From: Ulva prolifera
Lineage: Eukaryota; Chlorophyta; Ulvophyceae; Ulvales; Ulvaceae
DNA length: 64,000 nucleotides
Direction of reading: 5' to 3'
Assembly (NCBI GenBank): GCA_023078555.1
Contig: CM041196.1
Span: 11,178,985-11,242,984, forward strand
Below, piece after piece: positions 53,032-64,000 of the stretch. The position numbers were made by a program, and so were the translations under genes. Numbering within the stretch: position 1 is the first letter of the stretch; each line of letters begins with the position of its first letter. The notes under the pieces were generated by a model, which saw only the letters and a program-made list of their open reading frames with translations, did not search any database and was not told where the DNA came from.

Positions 53032-53167
53032 GAGCCAGATGCGGTCAAGCCGCCGCCCCGCTCTGTGGATACAGTATACTACGTAATATATATATGGACG
53101 TTGGCCAGTTGGCCTCCGGAGCTACTGTGTCCACAGAGCGGGGCGGCGGCGTGACCGCATCTGGCTC
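53032..53167. repeat. 136-bp foldback element, ~45-bp arms
   Basis: GAGCCAGATGCGGTCAAGCC ... CTGTGGATACAGTA pairs with its inverse with two mismatches around an AT-rich centre (ACTACGTAATATATATATGG). No flanking duplication seen. It resembles a miniature inverted-repeat element. Confidence 0.75.
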
Positions 53168-53295
53168 GCATGCAGAGGCTGGCTCATATGCATATGCAGA
53201 GCATGGATCCGAACTCTCACTAAATGCGCATCATCTGCTCGGCAGGACCCGTGGCGGTCTGGTATCCTTGTGATCAGATGATGTTATCAGATGAT

Positions 53296-53348
53296 ACTAC
53301 AAAAGAGTGAACGGGTGAAGACAGACACCAAAACGAATCTCATCCGAC
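53296..53348 (-). mobile_element. S-family insert S14 with 9-bp target duplication
   Basis: Reverse copy ACAAAAGAGTGAACGGGTG ... AATCTCATCCGAC. TCAGATGAT occurs at 53287-53295 and 53349-53357. The region is rich in ATCAGATGAT words, so the duplication is less decisive than elsewhere. Confidence 0.75.
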
Positions 53349-53619
53349 TCAGATGATGTCATCAGATGAGTGCCATCAGATGAGTGCGGTGACAGTGGCA
53401 GTGATGTAGTGTGACAGTGTTGGAGTGCTTCAAGAGTTGTTATCTGCATCTGTTCATGGGAAACTAGTCATCCTGTGTACCTGCCCTGTCGTGGACATGC
53501 TGAACACCTGACTGGTCTTAGCTGCAGGCACCCCAACTTGGGTTGCGGGTTTCGCATCACTGCCCCTACTGATGGCTCTAATGTTCCTGCTTGCATGCAG
53601 GACAGCCTGAGGCGCCATT

Positions 53620-56600
53620 ATGGCCCCTGCAGCACGGCTGCCACTTCCAGCTCTGGCAATGCTCTACCTCTTCACCATCTTCGTGGCACTGTCAGGCCTC
53701 CAGCTTGGTATGACCACACCAATCCACCCTGGACATCTGCCCTGGATGAATGTTGAAAATTCCACGGCGATGAATCGCCTAGTCAGGATTAGTAAGTGGG
53801 CTCATGTTCATTGCTGTGTTGAATGACAGAATCATGGCACAGGCATATGTGGCTCAATGTCCTGTTCGGGATCCAGCTCAGTAAACTCAGATTCAGATTT
53901 GCTGGACACAGTGAGGTTGACAATCCATGCATCATGCATCAGGCCATGGCCTGGTTCGGCCATGCTCTAAGCCCAGCTCCTTGATTGCCTGTGGCCCGGT
54001 ACACACGGGGTACATATGCCTCAGGTGCCACATGTTCTATTGGCATGCACCACCTGGTCTAGCCTCTCTGTACCACTCATTCCTGGCCACATCTATCTCA
54101 CAACTGACCTGGTCAGAACTGATGATCATGTTGCAGCACTCATGATCATGTCTGTATCTGAATTCGAGGCGTAGCCCCATGACTGTTTTTTTGACATGGT
54201 GAGCAGTATACATCATGTGTGCATGCAATGTTTACAGGCTCCGCCACCTTCCCCAAATCCCCCCCGCCGCTCAAGGCCGGCACGCCAGTAAAGGTCAGCG
54301 AACCAGCTCCGACCGGCAAGTCACATCCCACAGGGACACCTGCCATTTCGTCTACATCGATGAGCTCCACCACTGTGGGTGGCCTTGACCCGGTCGCCAG
54401 CGGCGCCCCCACAAGCCACAACCCCTCCACCGTCACCACTTCGTGTGTGAATCTTGGAGTGTGCCAGAAGTGTGTGAATGGCCAGGTGAGGACCCCCCCC
54501 CCCCCCCCCCCCCTCCAAGGAACGATGATCCCCCTCCCAAGTCTGGCAGGGATGGGGACCACTGAGTGGCCCAGTTTCAGAGGTGGCAGTGTCCAAGTGA
54601 ACATGGCTATGACGTCATGCACACGCACACAACCAATGGTGCTACTAGGATTTTCGTGCGCGGAACAAAGCTCCACATTGGATGCATGAGATCCCGCAAG
54701 CACAGACGAATCATGCACAATTGTTGCAATTGCAAGCGGGATGCCTCCGCCGTGGATGCGTTGACATGCATAGATCATGCTCTCATTGCCAATGGCCGTG
54801 CATTAATGGTTGCTATTGGCGTGGCGCGGTCACGCGATCTCGTAACGTAAGTGAATGTCCTGTGCCGCGGCGGCATCGATTTCAGGTCACGAGTTCACCT
54901 GCTCGACAACACAAGACAGTCTAACCCACCGCCAGTGTACATGTTGCTTGAACTAAAGCAGAGGTGAGATCTGAACCTCGCGCCGCTGATACAGCGAGTA
55001 ACCCTAGAAAACAGTTGATCTGCCTGGTGTCCACCTCACTGGTGTGTGTACTTGCAGAGCGTGCCGGACATTGGCAAGTCGTGCTCCGACGGAGTCTTCT
55101 GCAATGGAGAGGAGACGTGTAACGCGAGCGGGCAGTGTGCCCCTGGTGCCGCAGTGGCCTGCAGCGGTGCTACCTTTGGCGGTATTCACCCTCAGTGTGG
55201 CCGTGCCTTCTGCAGCGAACAAGAGAAGGCCTGCAAGGCGTGTACCCTTGTGAAATTGCAGTCTTCCCCGAATCTAGAGAGGGTAATGCGTGCCCTGGCG
55301 CTAGGAACATGACTTGTCCTGCGCCAGACACTATCGTGTTCGCCGTAGTAGTCATGCTGACACAGTGTGCGCAGGGGTGTTCGAACCCACACTGATTTAG
55401 ATGGCTACCGGCACTTCCGTTTTGGCTGCGTCTCTACGGCATCACTGCTTTCCAATTCCGGGTCTTACGGGGTCTGACCTCATGCTCTGGGGCCCAAATG
55501 AGAGTTGCACTTCGAGTGGCAGGACCTACGCAGTCCAGCGGGAATCATGCACAAGTCGAGGGGCATTACCATGACACATGCAACGTGGAATGCCCACATG
55601 CCCGGGTGGCGGCTGTCTCGCACACACCTCTGTCGCGGCACTGAGTAGACATGCAACGGCAGTGGCCGCTGTATCATCGGCCCCATGATAGCCCCATGGC
55701 CTATGCTGCATCAATTGACAGCTGTCACTAGGCACTCACAGGCGTACCTGAGGACCTGCACATTTATGGACTCATCTCACGCGTTGCAAGTCTGCAGGTT
55801 GACATCATTCCAGGCAACTGCGACGACGGGAACAAGTGCACTGTGGATGACACGTGCGACCCCTGGGACGGGGCCTGCGTCGGCGTCCCGAAGTCATGCG
55901 CGGGCTGCTCGAGTTGCAGCCCCGCGACCGGGGTGTGTGAGGACGGCTGCACTTCTTCGCAGACATGCACCGGCGGCGTGTGCGTTGGTGGCAGCCCGGC
56001 GGCCGCCAGCCCGGCGGCCCCGGCCACCGGCTGCGGCGCGCGCGTTTGCATCAACGGCGTATGCAACGAATACGCCGGCTGCTCCGCGTGCGAGGAGTGT
56101 GCGGACAATACATGCGTGGCAAAGGCATGCCCGCCGTGTGCTGTGTGCTCCGGTGGCGTGTGCGAGACGACATGTGCGGCCGGGCAGACCTGCGTCAATG
56201 GTGCCTGCACCAGCGCGGCTGCGACGAGTCAGCCGGGCGCCAGCGGCTGCGGCCCCCGCGTCTGCATCAACGGCGTGTGCACAGGTGGGGAGGAGGCATG
56301 TGGGGCATGTGAGGAATGCCAGAACGGCGCGTGTGTGGCTAAGGTGTGCCCGGCGTGCACGACGTGCGCTGGCGGCACCTGCGTGGCTGACTGTGCTGCG
56401 GGCCAAGTCTGCAGCGGAGGCGGCTGTGTTGCCGCGCCGACGCGGCCTGCTGGCTGCGGCGCCGTGATCTGCAGAAACGGCGTCTGCACGGACGACTGCG
56501 GAGACGTCACCGCTGCGGCCAACCCCGTGCCTTCACCGACACCACCTTCGTCAGGCTGCGGAGTTGTGACCTGCGTCAATGGTGTGTGCACGGATGACTG

Positions 56601-59600
56601 TGGCAACCCGGCCCCACCAGCCCCCTCCGGAACCCCTCCCCCCGCTGCGACCCCGGCTACACCGGTCCTGCCGGCCCCGACCCCCGTCCCCCAGCCACCG
56701 ACCACACCATCCTCCGGCTGCGGTGTTGTCACCTGCATCAACGGCGTGTGCACAGATGACTGTGGCAACCCAGGCCCACCAGCCACCTCCGGACCCCCTT
56801 CTCCCACTCCCACACCAGCCCCTCTAGCACCATCCTCAGGCTGCGGTGTTGTCACCTGCATCAACGGCGTGTGCACAGATGACTGTGGCAACCCAGGCCC
56901 ACCAGCCACCTCCGGACCCCCTTCTCCCACTCCCACACCAACCCCTCAAGCACCATCCTCAGGCTGCGGTGTTGTCACCTGCATCAACGGCGTGTGCACA
57001 GATGACTGTGGCAACCCAGGCCCACCAGCCACCTCCGGACCGCCCGTCCCCACTCCAACCCCGTCAACACCGGCCCCGCCGGTCCCCACCCCAGCCCCTC
57101 AGCCACCGTTGACACCAGTATCCGGCTGTGGAGTTGTGACCTGTGTGAATGGGGTTTGTTCTGACGATTGCGGTCAGACAGCCCCAGACCCACCGACCGC
57201 AGTCCTTCCTCCCCCGTTGCCACCCCCATCAGTTCCGGCGCTCCCAGCCCCCGTCCCCGCCGCACCGCAGCCGGTCCCGCCAGTCCCGGCTCCGTCCCCC
57301 CCACCCCCAACGCCACAGCCAGTACCAGAGGCTCCCGGGGGGTGTAGGTCGGTCGTCACTTGCACGAATGGTGTGTGCGCTGAAACATGCGGCGGCAGCC
57401 AGAACCCTCGGGGGAACGAGCCAGAACAGGTGGACCCTGTTCCGCCTCTGACACCCCCACCCCCAGCAGCCCCAACCTCGCCACCAGCTGCCACCCCCGC
57501 GCCTCCAGCAGCAGTGACCCCTCCACCCGCTCCGCCGGTAGTGGAAGCCATCCCCGCCCCTCCAGAAGTGGTCCAACCACCCTCCTCCCCACCCACTCCA
57601 GAGCCTGCCAGCGGGTGCAGGTCGGTTGTGACGTGCACCAACGGCATTTGCCTGGATAGCTGTGGAGGCGGCAGCCAGACGCCTCGAGAGAACGAGCCAG
57701 AACAGGTGAACCCTAACCCGCCTCTGGCACCACCTCCCTCAACCCCGCCGCCGCCTGTGGAAGACAGCCCCCCCCCTCCAGCACAGGTGACTCCTCCACC
57801 CACGCCACCAGCAGTGGAAGTGACTCCTCCAACCACGCCACCAGCGGTGGAAGTCACCCCCCCCCCCTCCAGCACAGGTGACTCCTCCACCCACGCCACC
57901 AGCAGTGGAAGTGACTCCTCCAACCACGCCACCAGCGGTGGAAGTCACCCCCCCCCCTCCAGCACAGGTGACTCCTCCACCCACGCCACCAGCAGTGGAC
58001 GTGACTCCTCCAACCACGCCACCAGCGGTGGAAGTCACCCCCCCCCCCTCCAGCACAGGTGACTCCTCCACCCACGCCACCAGCAGTGGAAGTGACTCCT
58101 CCAACCACGCCACCAGTGGTGGAAATCACTCCCCCCCCTCCAGCACAGGTGACTCCTCCACCCACGCCACCAGCAGTGGAAGTGACTCCTCCGACCACGC
58201 CACCAGTGGTGGAAATCACTCCCCCCCCTCCAGCACAGGTGACTCCTCCACCCACGCCACCAGCAGTGGAAGTGACTCCTCCGACCACGCCACCAGTGGT
58301 GGAAGTCACTCCCCCCCCTCCAGCGGAGGTGACTCCTCCACCCACGCCACCAGCAGTGGAAGTGACTCCCCCACCCACGCCACCGGCGGTGGACGTCACC
58401 CCTCCCCCTCCAGCGGAGGTGACTCCCCCACCCACGCCACCAGCAGTGGAAGTCACCCCCCCCCCTCCGGCGGAAGTATCCCCACCACCCCCCTCACCCC
58501 CCACGCAAGGCCCTGCCACAGGGTGCAGAGGCATTGTGAGGTGCATTAATGGTGTGTGCACTGACGGGTGTGGCGACGCAACTGTTCCACCGCCACCGCC
58601 TGCTCTGCCAGGTCCTCCTCCGTCCCCCACAGTTAATCCACCACCACCGGTAGTGGAAACCACCCCACCGCCTCCTGTGGAAGTGGTTCCGCCGCCCGTG
58701 CCACCTCCTGTGGAAGTGACCCCCCCGCCCCCTGCAGAAGTGACCCCCCCTCCTCCTGTGGAAGTGGTTCCGCCGCCCGTGCCACCTCCTGTGGAAGTGA
58801 TCCCCCCACCCCCTGCAGAAGTGACCCCCCCTCCTCCTGTGGAAGTGGTTCCGCCGCCCGTGCCACCTCCTGTGGAAGTGACCCCCCCGCCCCCTGCAGA
58901 AGTGACCCCCCCTCCTCCTGTGGAAGTGGTTCCGCCGCCCGTGCCACCTCCTGTGGAAGTGACCCCCCCACCCCCTGCAGAAGTGACCCCCCCTCCTCCT
59001 GTGGAAGTGGTTCCGCCGCCCGTGCCACCTCCTGTGGAAGTGACCCCCCCACCCCCTGCAGAAGTGACCCCCCCCTCCTCCTGTGGAAGTGGTTCCGCCG
59101 CCCGTGCCACCTCCTGTGGAAGTGATCCCCCCACCCCCTGCAGAAGTGACCCCCCCTCCTCCTGTGGAAGTGGTTCCGCCGCCCGTGCCACCTCCTGTGG
59201 AAGTGACCCCCCCCCCCCCCTGCAGAAGTGACCCCCCCTCCTCCTGTGGAAGTGGTTCCGCCGCCCGTGCCACCTCCTGTGGAAGTGACCCCCCCACCCC
59301 CTGCAGAAGTGACCCCCCCTCCTCCTGTGGAAGTGGTTCCGCCGCCCGTGCCACCTCCTGTGGAAGTGACCCCCCCACCCCCTGCAGAAGTGACCCCCCC
59401 TCCTCCTGTGGAAGTGGTTCCGCCGCCCGTGCCACCTCCTGTGGAAGTGACCCCCCCACCCCCTGCAGAAGTGACCCCCCCCCCCTCCTGTGGAAGTGGT
59501 TCCGCCGCCCGTGCCACCTCCTGTGGAAGTGACCCCCTCACCCCCTGCAGAAGTGACCCCCCCTCCCCCTTTCCCACCTCCAACAGTGGAAGTCACCCCG

Positions 59601-61568
59601 CCTCCTCCTGAGGAAGTGACTCCACCTCCTCCACCCCCACCCAACCTAGAGGTCGGTGGGTGCAGGCCCTCGGCGACTGGAGGCTGTGGCGGTGATCCAG
59701 AGACGTTACCCCCACCCCCTCCCGAGGTAACTCCCCAACTGCCACTGGAGGAGACACCCCCACCACCTCCCCCTGAGGTGACTCCCCCACCACCACTGGA
59801 GGAGACACCCCCAACGCCACCGGAGGAGACACCCCCACCACCTTCCCCTGAGGTGACTCCCCCACCGCCACCGGAGGAGACGCCCCCACCACCTCTCCCT
59901 GAGGAGACACCCCCGCCACCCCCTGATGTGACACCCCCGCCGCCCCCTCCCGAGGTGACACCCCCACCACCTCCTCCTGAGGTGACTCCCCCACCGCCAC
60001 CGGAGGAGACGCCCCCACCACCCCCTGAGGAGACACCCCCACCAGCTTCCCCTGAGGTGACTCCCCCACCGCCGCCGGAGGAGACGCCCCCACCACCTCC
60101 CCCTGAGGAGACACCCCCGCCACCCCCTGATGTGACACCCCCGCCGCCCCCTCCCGAGGTGACACCCCCACCACCTCCTGAGGTGACTCCCCCACCTCCC
60201 CCTGAGGAGACACCCCCACCGCCGCCGGAGGAGACGCCCCCACCACCTCCCCCTGAGGAGACACCCCCGCCACCCCCTGATGTGACACCCCCGCCGCCCC
60301 CTCCCGAGGTGACACCCCCACCACCTCCTCCTGAGGTGACTCCCCCACCGCCACCGGAGGAGGCGCCCCCACCACCTCCCCCTGAGGAGACACCCCCGCC
60401 ACCCCCTGATGTGACACCCCCGCCGCCCCCTCCCGAGGTGACACCCCCACCACCTGAGGTGACTCCCCCACCTCCCCCTGAGGAGACACCCCCACCGCCG
60501 CCGGAGGAGACGCCCCCACCACCTCCCCCTGAGGAGACACCCCCGCCACCCCCTGATGTGACACCCCCGCCGCCCCCTCCCGAGGTGACACCCCCACCAC
60601 CTCCTCCTGAGGTGACTCCCCCACCGCCACCGGAGGAGACACCCCCACCGCCGCCGGAGGAGACGCCCCCGCCACCCCCTCCTGAGGTGACTCCGCCACC
60701 CCCTCCAGTGTCGCTGCCCCCACCTCCGCCACCCGAATGTGTCGTTGACGGCGATTGTGGAGGTTGCGAGACATGCACTGGTGGCTCCTGCGTCTCTGCC
60801 TGCAACGAATGCCAGGAATGCCAGAACGACGTGTGCGTGGTGCGCTCCCCTGATCCACTCCAGGTCATACAGTGAAAGAACCTTTGCCTGGAAATGCATG
60901 TGGCCGAACTGAGTTATTCACAGACATATCTTCGCATGCACTTTGTACTTTGACGTGGACAGATGCTGGAACATGCGCAGACCAATCGACGTGATGTCTC
61001 AGCTTTTAAGCCACCATACGCTGTCATTCTTCGGTTGCCCTCGCAATTGCTGTCACACGGTACCTGTTGCCTCTAATTAGAGGTTAACCCTGACTCGTCA
61101 CGCCATGCGTTAGCCAGGGCCCCGATCATATGGAGCAAACCTGAATATTCATGTCCAGTTTCTGGGTGGTAGCCCTGGAAATGCTGCACCGTGACCCAAC
61201 ACTGGTACCTTGTGTAGGCCAATGCGGGTGCGGTGGGCTCACCGTGCGTTGGCCCGGGCGGCCTGGAAACGTGCAGCTGCTCGACCGAGGGCACCTGCGA
61301 CTTCTGCCGTCAGGAATGCATCTTCTCGGGGGCCGTCCCAGGCGCCGACATCTTCCGCGGCTGTGCCGAGCTCGCCTCCAACGCGGCCCAGTCCAACTGC
61401 GGCGGCAGGTGCACCGAGCTGTGTCGCCAGAAGTGTGGCGGGACGGACACCTTCTCGCCGAGCGACTGCAGCAATGTGCGGGGAGCGACGTGCATGGGCG
61501 TGGTCTCGGCGTTTGATCCGAGCGACACGTTCACCGGCCCCTGCTGCCAATGCGAGGCTACCTGTTAG
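53620..61568 (+). CDS. Gene 2: secreted Cys-rich, proline-rich glycoprotein, paralogue of gene 1
   Basis: Five exons with matching phases: 53620-53791, 54238-54485, 55058-55282, 55798-60839, 61218-61568; ~2010 residues if C-run length changes are ignored. Exon 1: signal peptide (MLYLFTIFVALSGLQLG). Exon 2: Pro/Ser/Thr-rich, ending CVNLGVCQKCVNGQ. Exon 3, absent from gene 1: SCSDGVFCNGEETC...GQC Cys motif. Exon 4: CDDGNKCT motif, Cys modules (CGVVTCINGVCTDDCGNP units), long proline arrays, CNECQECQNDVCV. Exon 5: C-terminal Cys-rich domain like gene 1 (CDFC, CGGRCTELC, FTGPCCQC). Inside exon 4 the proline frame shifts +1 at five C runs (57857, 58038, 59068, 59207, 59475). The shifted frames stay open locally but would end early (58062, 58549). 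Either the assembly miscounts C or this allele is broken. Confidence 0.75.
54493..54513 (+). repeat. 21-base poly-C run just inside a 5' splice site (gene 2)
   Basis: Intron 2 starts GTGAGGA followed by 21 C, paralogous to the run at 33830-33855. Both follow an exon ending in a Gly-Gln codon pair. Confidence 0.85.
56540..57150 (+). repeat. Tandem Cys-module repeats of gene 2
   Basis: SGCGVVTCINGVCTDDCGNP modules joined by Pro/Thr linkers recur about five times. Three central ones (about 56720-57040) are nearly identical at a ~126-bp period. Confidence 0.8.
57770..58480 (+). repeat. ~90-bp proline-coding repeat of gene 2 with C-run length changes
   Basis: Units reading VEVTPP...PPPPAQVTPPP. 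The C run is 10 in one unit but 11 at 57857-57867 and 58038-58048, each adding +1. Read in the shifted frame the unit becomes Ser/Thr/His-rich. Confidence 0.8.
58660..59560 (+). repeat. 81-bp proline-coding repeat of gene 2
   Basis: 27-residue unit [19 protein letters not shown] plus AEVTPPPP, about eleven times. Three further +1 changes lie in C runs at 59068-59075, 59207-59220 and 59475-59485. Confidence 0.85.
59700..60720 (+). repeat. Pro-Glu-Thr coding repeats of gene 2
   Basis: PPPEVTPPPPPEETPPPP-type units with a higher-order period that repeats blocks of several units. Open in the final gene 2 frame throughout. Confidence 0.8.
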
Positions 61569-61727
61569 CGGACTGGGCGCTTCCCGCCGAAGTCATGAGC
61601 CACAGGTGCGGGGGGACCCTCTGGCCTACCACTGACGGGTCGCTCCCTGCATGCAACCGCAATTGCAAGCAGGCATGAACATGGTGAAACCAGCGCTGGT
61701 TGTGTGTATGTCATAATTATAATTAAT

Positions 61728-61795
61728 GGACAGATCTACAGGCTGGGCATGCAACCGGTTCTCAGAATGCACTTGCAAACCCATTCACTGTTTCA
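61728..61795 (-). repeat. Diverged REL 3'-end remnant, minus strand
   Basis: TGGACAGATCTACAGGCTGG then GCATGCAACCGGTTCTCAG corresponds to the inverse of the REL 3' UTR with many changes. Confidence 0.55.
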
Positions 61796-61804
61796 TGGAG
61801 GAGT

Positions 61805-61935
61805 GTGTGTATGTAGTTACAAGGGGCACAGGTCGGGCATCGAGCCGTTCCGCGGAATCCACTCGGGCATCCACTCACTCATCCATGGCACTAGGCCGGG
61901 CGCGAGCGCGTACCACAGCCCTGCCGGTGTTTCCA
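61805..61935 (-). repeat. REL 3'-end remnant, minus strand
   Basis: GTAGTTACAAGGGGCACAGG ... GGCACTAGGCCGGGCGCGAG ... GTACCACAGC is the inverse of the last ~125 bp of REL. It lies between GTGTGTGTATG and GTATGTGTGTAGG, again a TG/ATGT-type target. Confidence 0.75.
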
Positions 61936-64000
61936 ACAGTGTATGTGTGTAGGCACGTAGGTAGGTTTGCACTTGTCTGTGGCCATTCATATCTATCATC
62001 CAATGGCTGTGTGTATGTATATGGCCATATAATCCCATGCGTTAGGCGTTAGGACATATTGACAGCTCCAAATCCCGGGATTGAAAGGTGCGTCATGAGG
62101 TTCAACACAGTGCAGAAGCGTTGCAGATGCGAGGTTGATTTTGAGATCTAGATGTACATGTGTGAGCACTTGTCTCCTGTCGGTGGCGGATGTGGCCATC
62201 CAGCGGTATAGCGGCCATATCACCAGAGCATGCATGCGCAACACAGTGTCACAACGGTTGCAAGGTTCCTGTCATGTTTCACATGTGAGGGAGCTCCGGA
62301 GGAGTCCCCTTGCGGTGTCAACATGCATCACATACATGCATACCATAATGCAGGGTGGTTGTGCAGGGAGGACTTGATTGTCCAGGGAAGGCCATACCAG
62401 ATCATCACCACCACAAAGCAGGCTCAGGATGTTGCGTGAGCACAGCTTCACGTACGTTGCTGCTGCAGCGAGGCGAAGACGCCTGCAGCTTGCTGCTGCA
62501 GCGAGGGTATCCGAAGGGGCAGGGCCGATGTACTGATTCTGGTGTGGCCATGGCTGTGGGAGCGGCGCCTGATCGGACCTTCTGGCTCATGGATCGGAAC
62601 TATCCGGTCATCTCGTGTACATCTTGTTGGGGGCTCTGTTTTGTATCACACCCTGCGTGTACAAAGCGAGATCTATCTGGGAAGAGGAATGACGGCTGCT
62701 CATGCATGGCGTCCTCACCACGCATGGCACCAATAGCTCTGTCGATGACAAGCGTGCGGATGAATATACACTGGATGTTGCGTTTTACCCATCCCCCATT
62801 GAAGTAGTGCCGGACTGTGTAGCGGTAGCCTGGAATCTGTATGCAAAATCTGTGGCCAAGCCTCGTGAACTGCGCAAATCTTTTTTGAGCAGCTGCGGAA
62901 GGTCTACACGTACTGCTACGATCTTCGCTTCCTAATCATGGGTTGAGTCGAAGGCTTGCAAGGCACGCCGCCTCGTGGTCTACTAGTGATTTTTTTAATG
63001 CGTAGATAAGTGTAAATGTGTTATTGCTTTGCTCGTGTGTGGTACAACCGGAAATGTCGACGCCGATGCCTTAACGTGCTGCAGCACCAATGAAATGCTG
63101 CGGAATCGCCGCCCAGGTGGTTTGTAGTTGGGTGAAGGCAGCACTATGAGGATCAGCACGGCAGGTAGGTCCAAGTCCTATGCAGAACGGTACCGTGCGT
63201 TCCAAGGCCCTTCAGGGTGGAAGAGCAGCCGCAATGGGCCCATACCCATAGCACTTCTCAGGACTCATTCCTGCTCACAACTGTTCATGGCAACCTGAGG
63301 GAAGCACAGACACTCAAGCGTGCTTGTAACATAGATGCTGACACACTTGACAGCTTCTTCAAGTATGATGGGATTGCATCCACTGTGTCTCTGGGCTTGC
63401 GGCGAGTGTGCACACACTACCCCACAAGCAACCGGTGTAAAACGTGAAGGGGGCTTGTGGACACGAATGACATCATTGCGCCACCTCCTCCCCTACACAG
63501 CCATCCCGATGCCCCACAGTTCACCTTGAGAGGTATGCCAGCTTACATACAAGTTTGGCAGGGTCCAACTGGTGCAACCGAGATTGGGGACATAATCGCA
63601 ACATGAGTCTTGTATGGTGAAGCCATTTGCTTCGAGGTGTCCGGGATGCGCAGACGGCATGCATTGGGCCCCGCTGGTAGGTTTGTCAGGAGAGGGCACC
63701 ACATACGCACGCAGCTGCTGTCGAATGCACGATTCTGCATTGTGCCATGCGCAAATTCTAGAAGCTTCGGCACACCCTGCTGCCTTGTACTTGTCCTTGT
63801 GTGTCAGACATGCTCATGGGGCGTGCACGCCGGATCTCGTGGCTGTCGGTTACGTACGCTGCAGGTACATGTTGCCAAACAACACCGCAACTTTTCTCAC
63901 TGCAGAATCGGCGCAGGCACCGGCTACTCCTGTCTACTGCCCAAAAACACACCTAAAGCCGGCAGCAGACACAGCATTCTGCTAGTTGGCTCGTGCCGGG

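Larger units (their letters stand above)
52823..53619. other. Non-coding stretch upstream of gene 2
   Basis: No gene recognised; it would hold the gene 2 promoter. Contains the 136-bp inverted repeat and S14. Confidence 0.5.
61569..64000. other. Stretch downstream of gene 2, mostly anonymous
   Basis: Two diverged REL ends (listed) and otherwise nothing I can name. ORFs such as 62702-62935 and 63217-63447 have ordinary composition but no domain or coherent splice partner. Confidence 0.45.

Noticed and set aside
55232-55300. A GC-AG intron after the Cys motif of gene 2 exon 3 (donor at 55238)
   Set aside because: A GT donor at 55283 (AGG followed by GTAATG) keeps phase 0 with the acceptor at 55797 and needs no unusual splice site.
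61233-61568. The last exon of gene 2 as an independent small gene
   Set aside because: It would need a GTG start; a splice acceptor at 61217 in phase 0 and the paralogous exon of gene 1 show it is a terminal exon.

Overview
This is nuclear DNA of a eukaryote, most likely a chlorophyte green alga near the Volvocales. That placement is inference from: two intron-containing genes for secreted, cysteine-rich, proline-rich cell-wall or extracellular-matrix type glycoproteins; high-GC coding sequence beside TG/CA-rich non-coding DNA; GT-AG introns; and a dense mix of eukaryotic transposon classes. Nothing in the window looks prokaryotic.

Layout. 1-17411: a head-to-tail array, all on the + strand, of one non-LTR retrotransposon family (called REL here) with an R2/NeSL-type plan: N-terminal zinc fingers, reverse transcriptase, CCHC knuckle and restriction-like endonuclease. 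There are three full-length copies (two with intact 1191-codon ORFs), the 3' part of a fourth, several 5'-truncated 3' ends, and two copies of a non-autonomous element (N) that borrows the REL 3' tail. Every junction lies in an ACAT-type repeat. 17412-23962: no recognisable gene, but many 30-90 bp inserts of one family (S) with 8-15 bp target duplications, plus two islands of degenerate ATACGG repeats. 23963-29107: a DNA transposon (A) with C-rich inverted ends, a CATCA duplication and a multi-exon transposase-like gene. 29118-31178: a second transposon (B1) abutting A; an internally deleted sister (B2) lies at 51830-52822. 33176-37596: glycoprotein gene 1. 40154-41802: palindromes, a Penelope-like reverse transcriptase fragment and a complete hammerhead ribozyme fold. 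43534-49115: element D, with 637-bp identical-looking direct terminal repeats and a 4-bp duplication. D carries a four-exon DDE-transposase-like gene on the - strand whose third intron holds a 72-bp minisatellite and a + strand PD-(D/E)XK nuclease ORF. 53620-61568: glycoprotein gene 2, a tandem paralogue of gene 1 with matching splice phases. 61569-64000: old minus-strand REL ends and otherwise anonymous DNA.

How it fits together. Two host genes are islands in a transposon-rich neighbourhood. REL can supply reverse transcriptase and endonuclease for itself and probably for N through the shared 3' end. The S inserts look like 3'-end retroposition products of some LINE-type machinery. A, B and D are cut-and-paste-type elements with distinct termini. 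The strongest candidates for something undescribed are element D, the S swarm and the REL/N self-targeting array.
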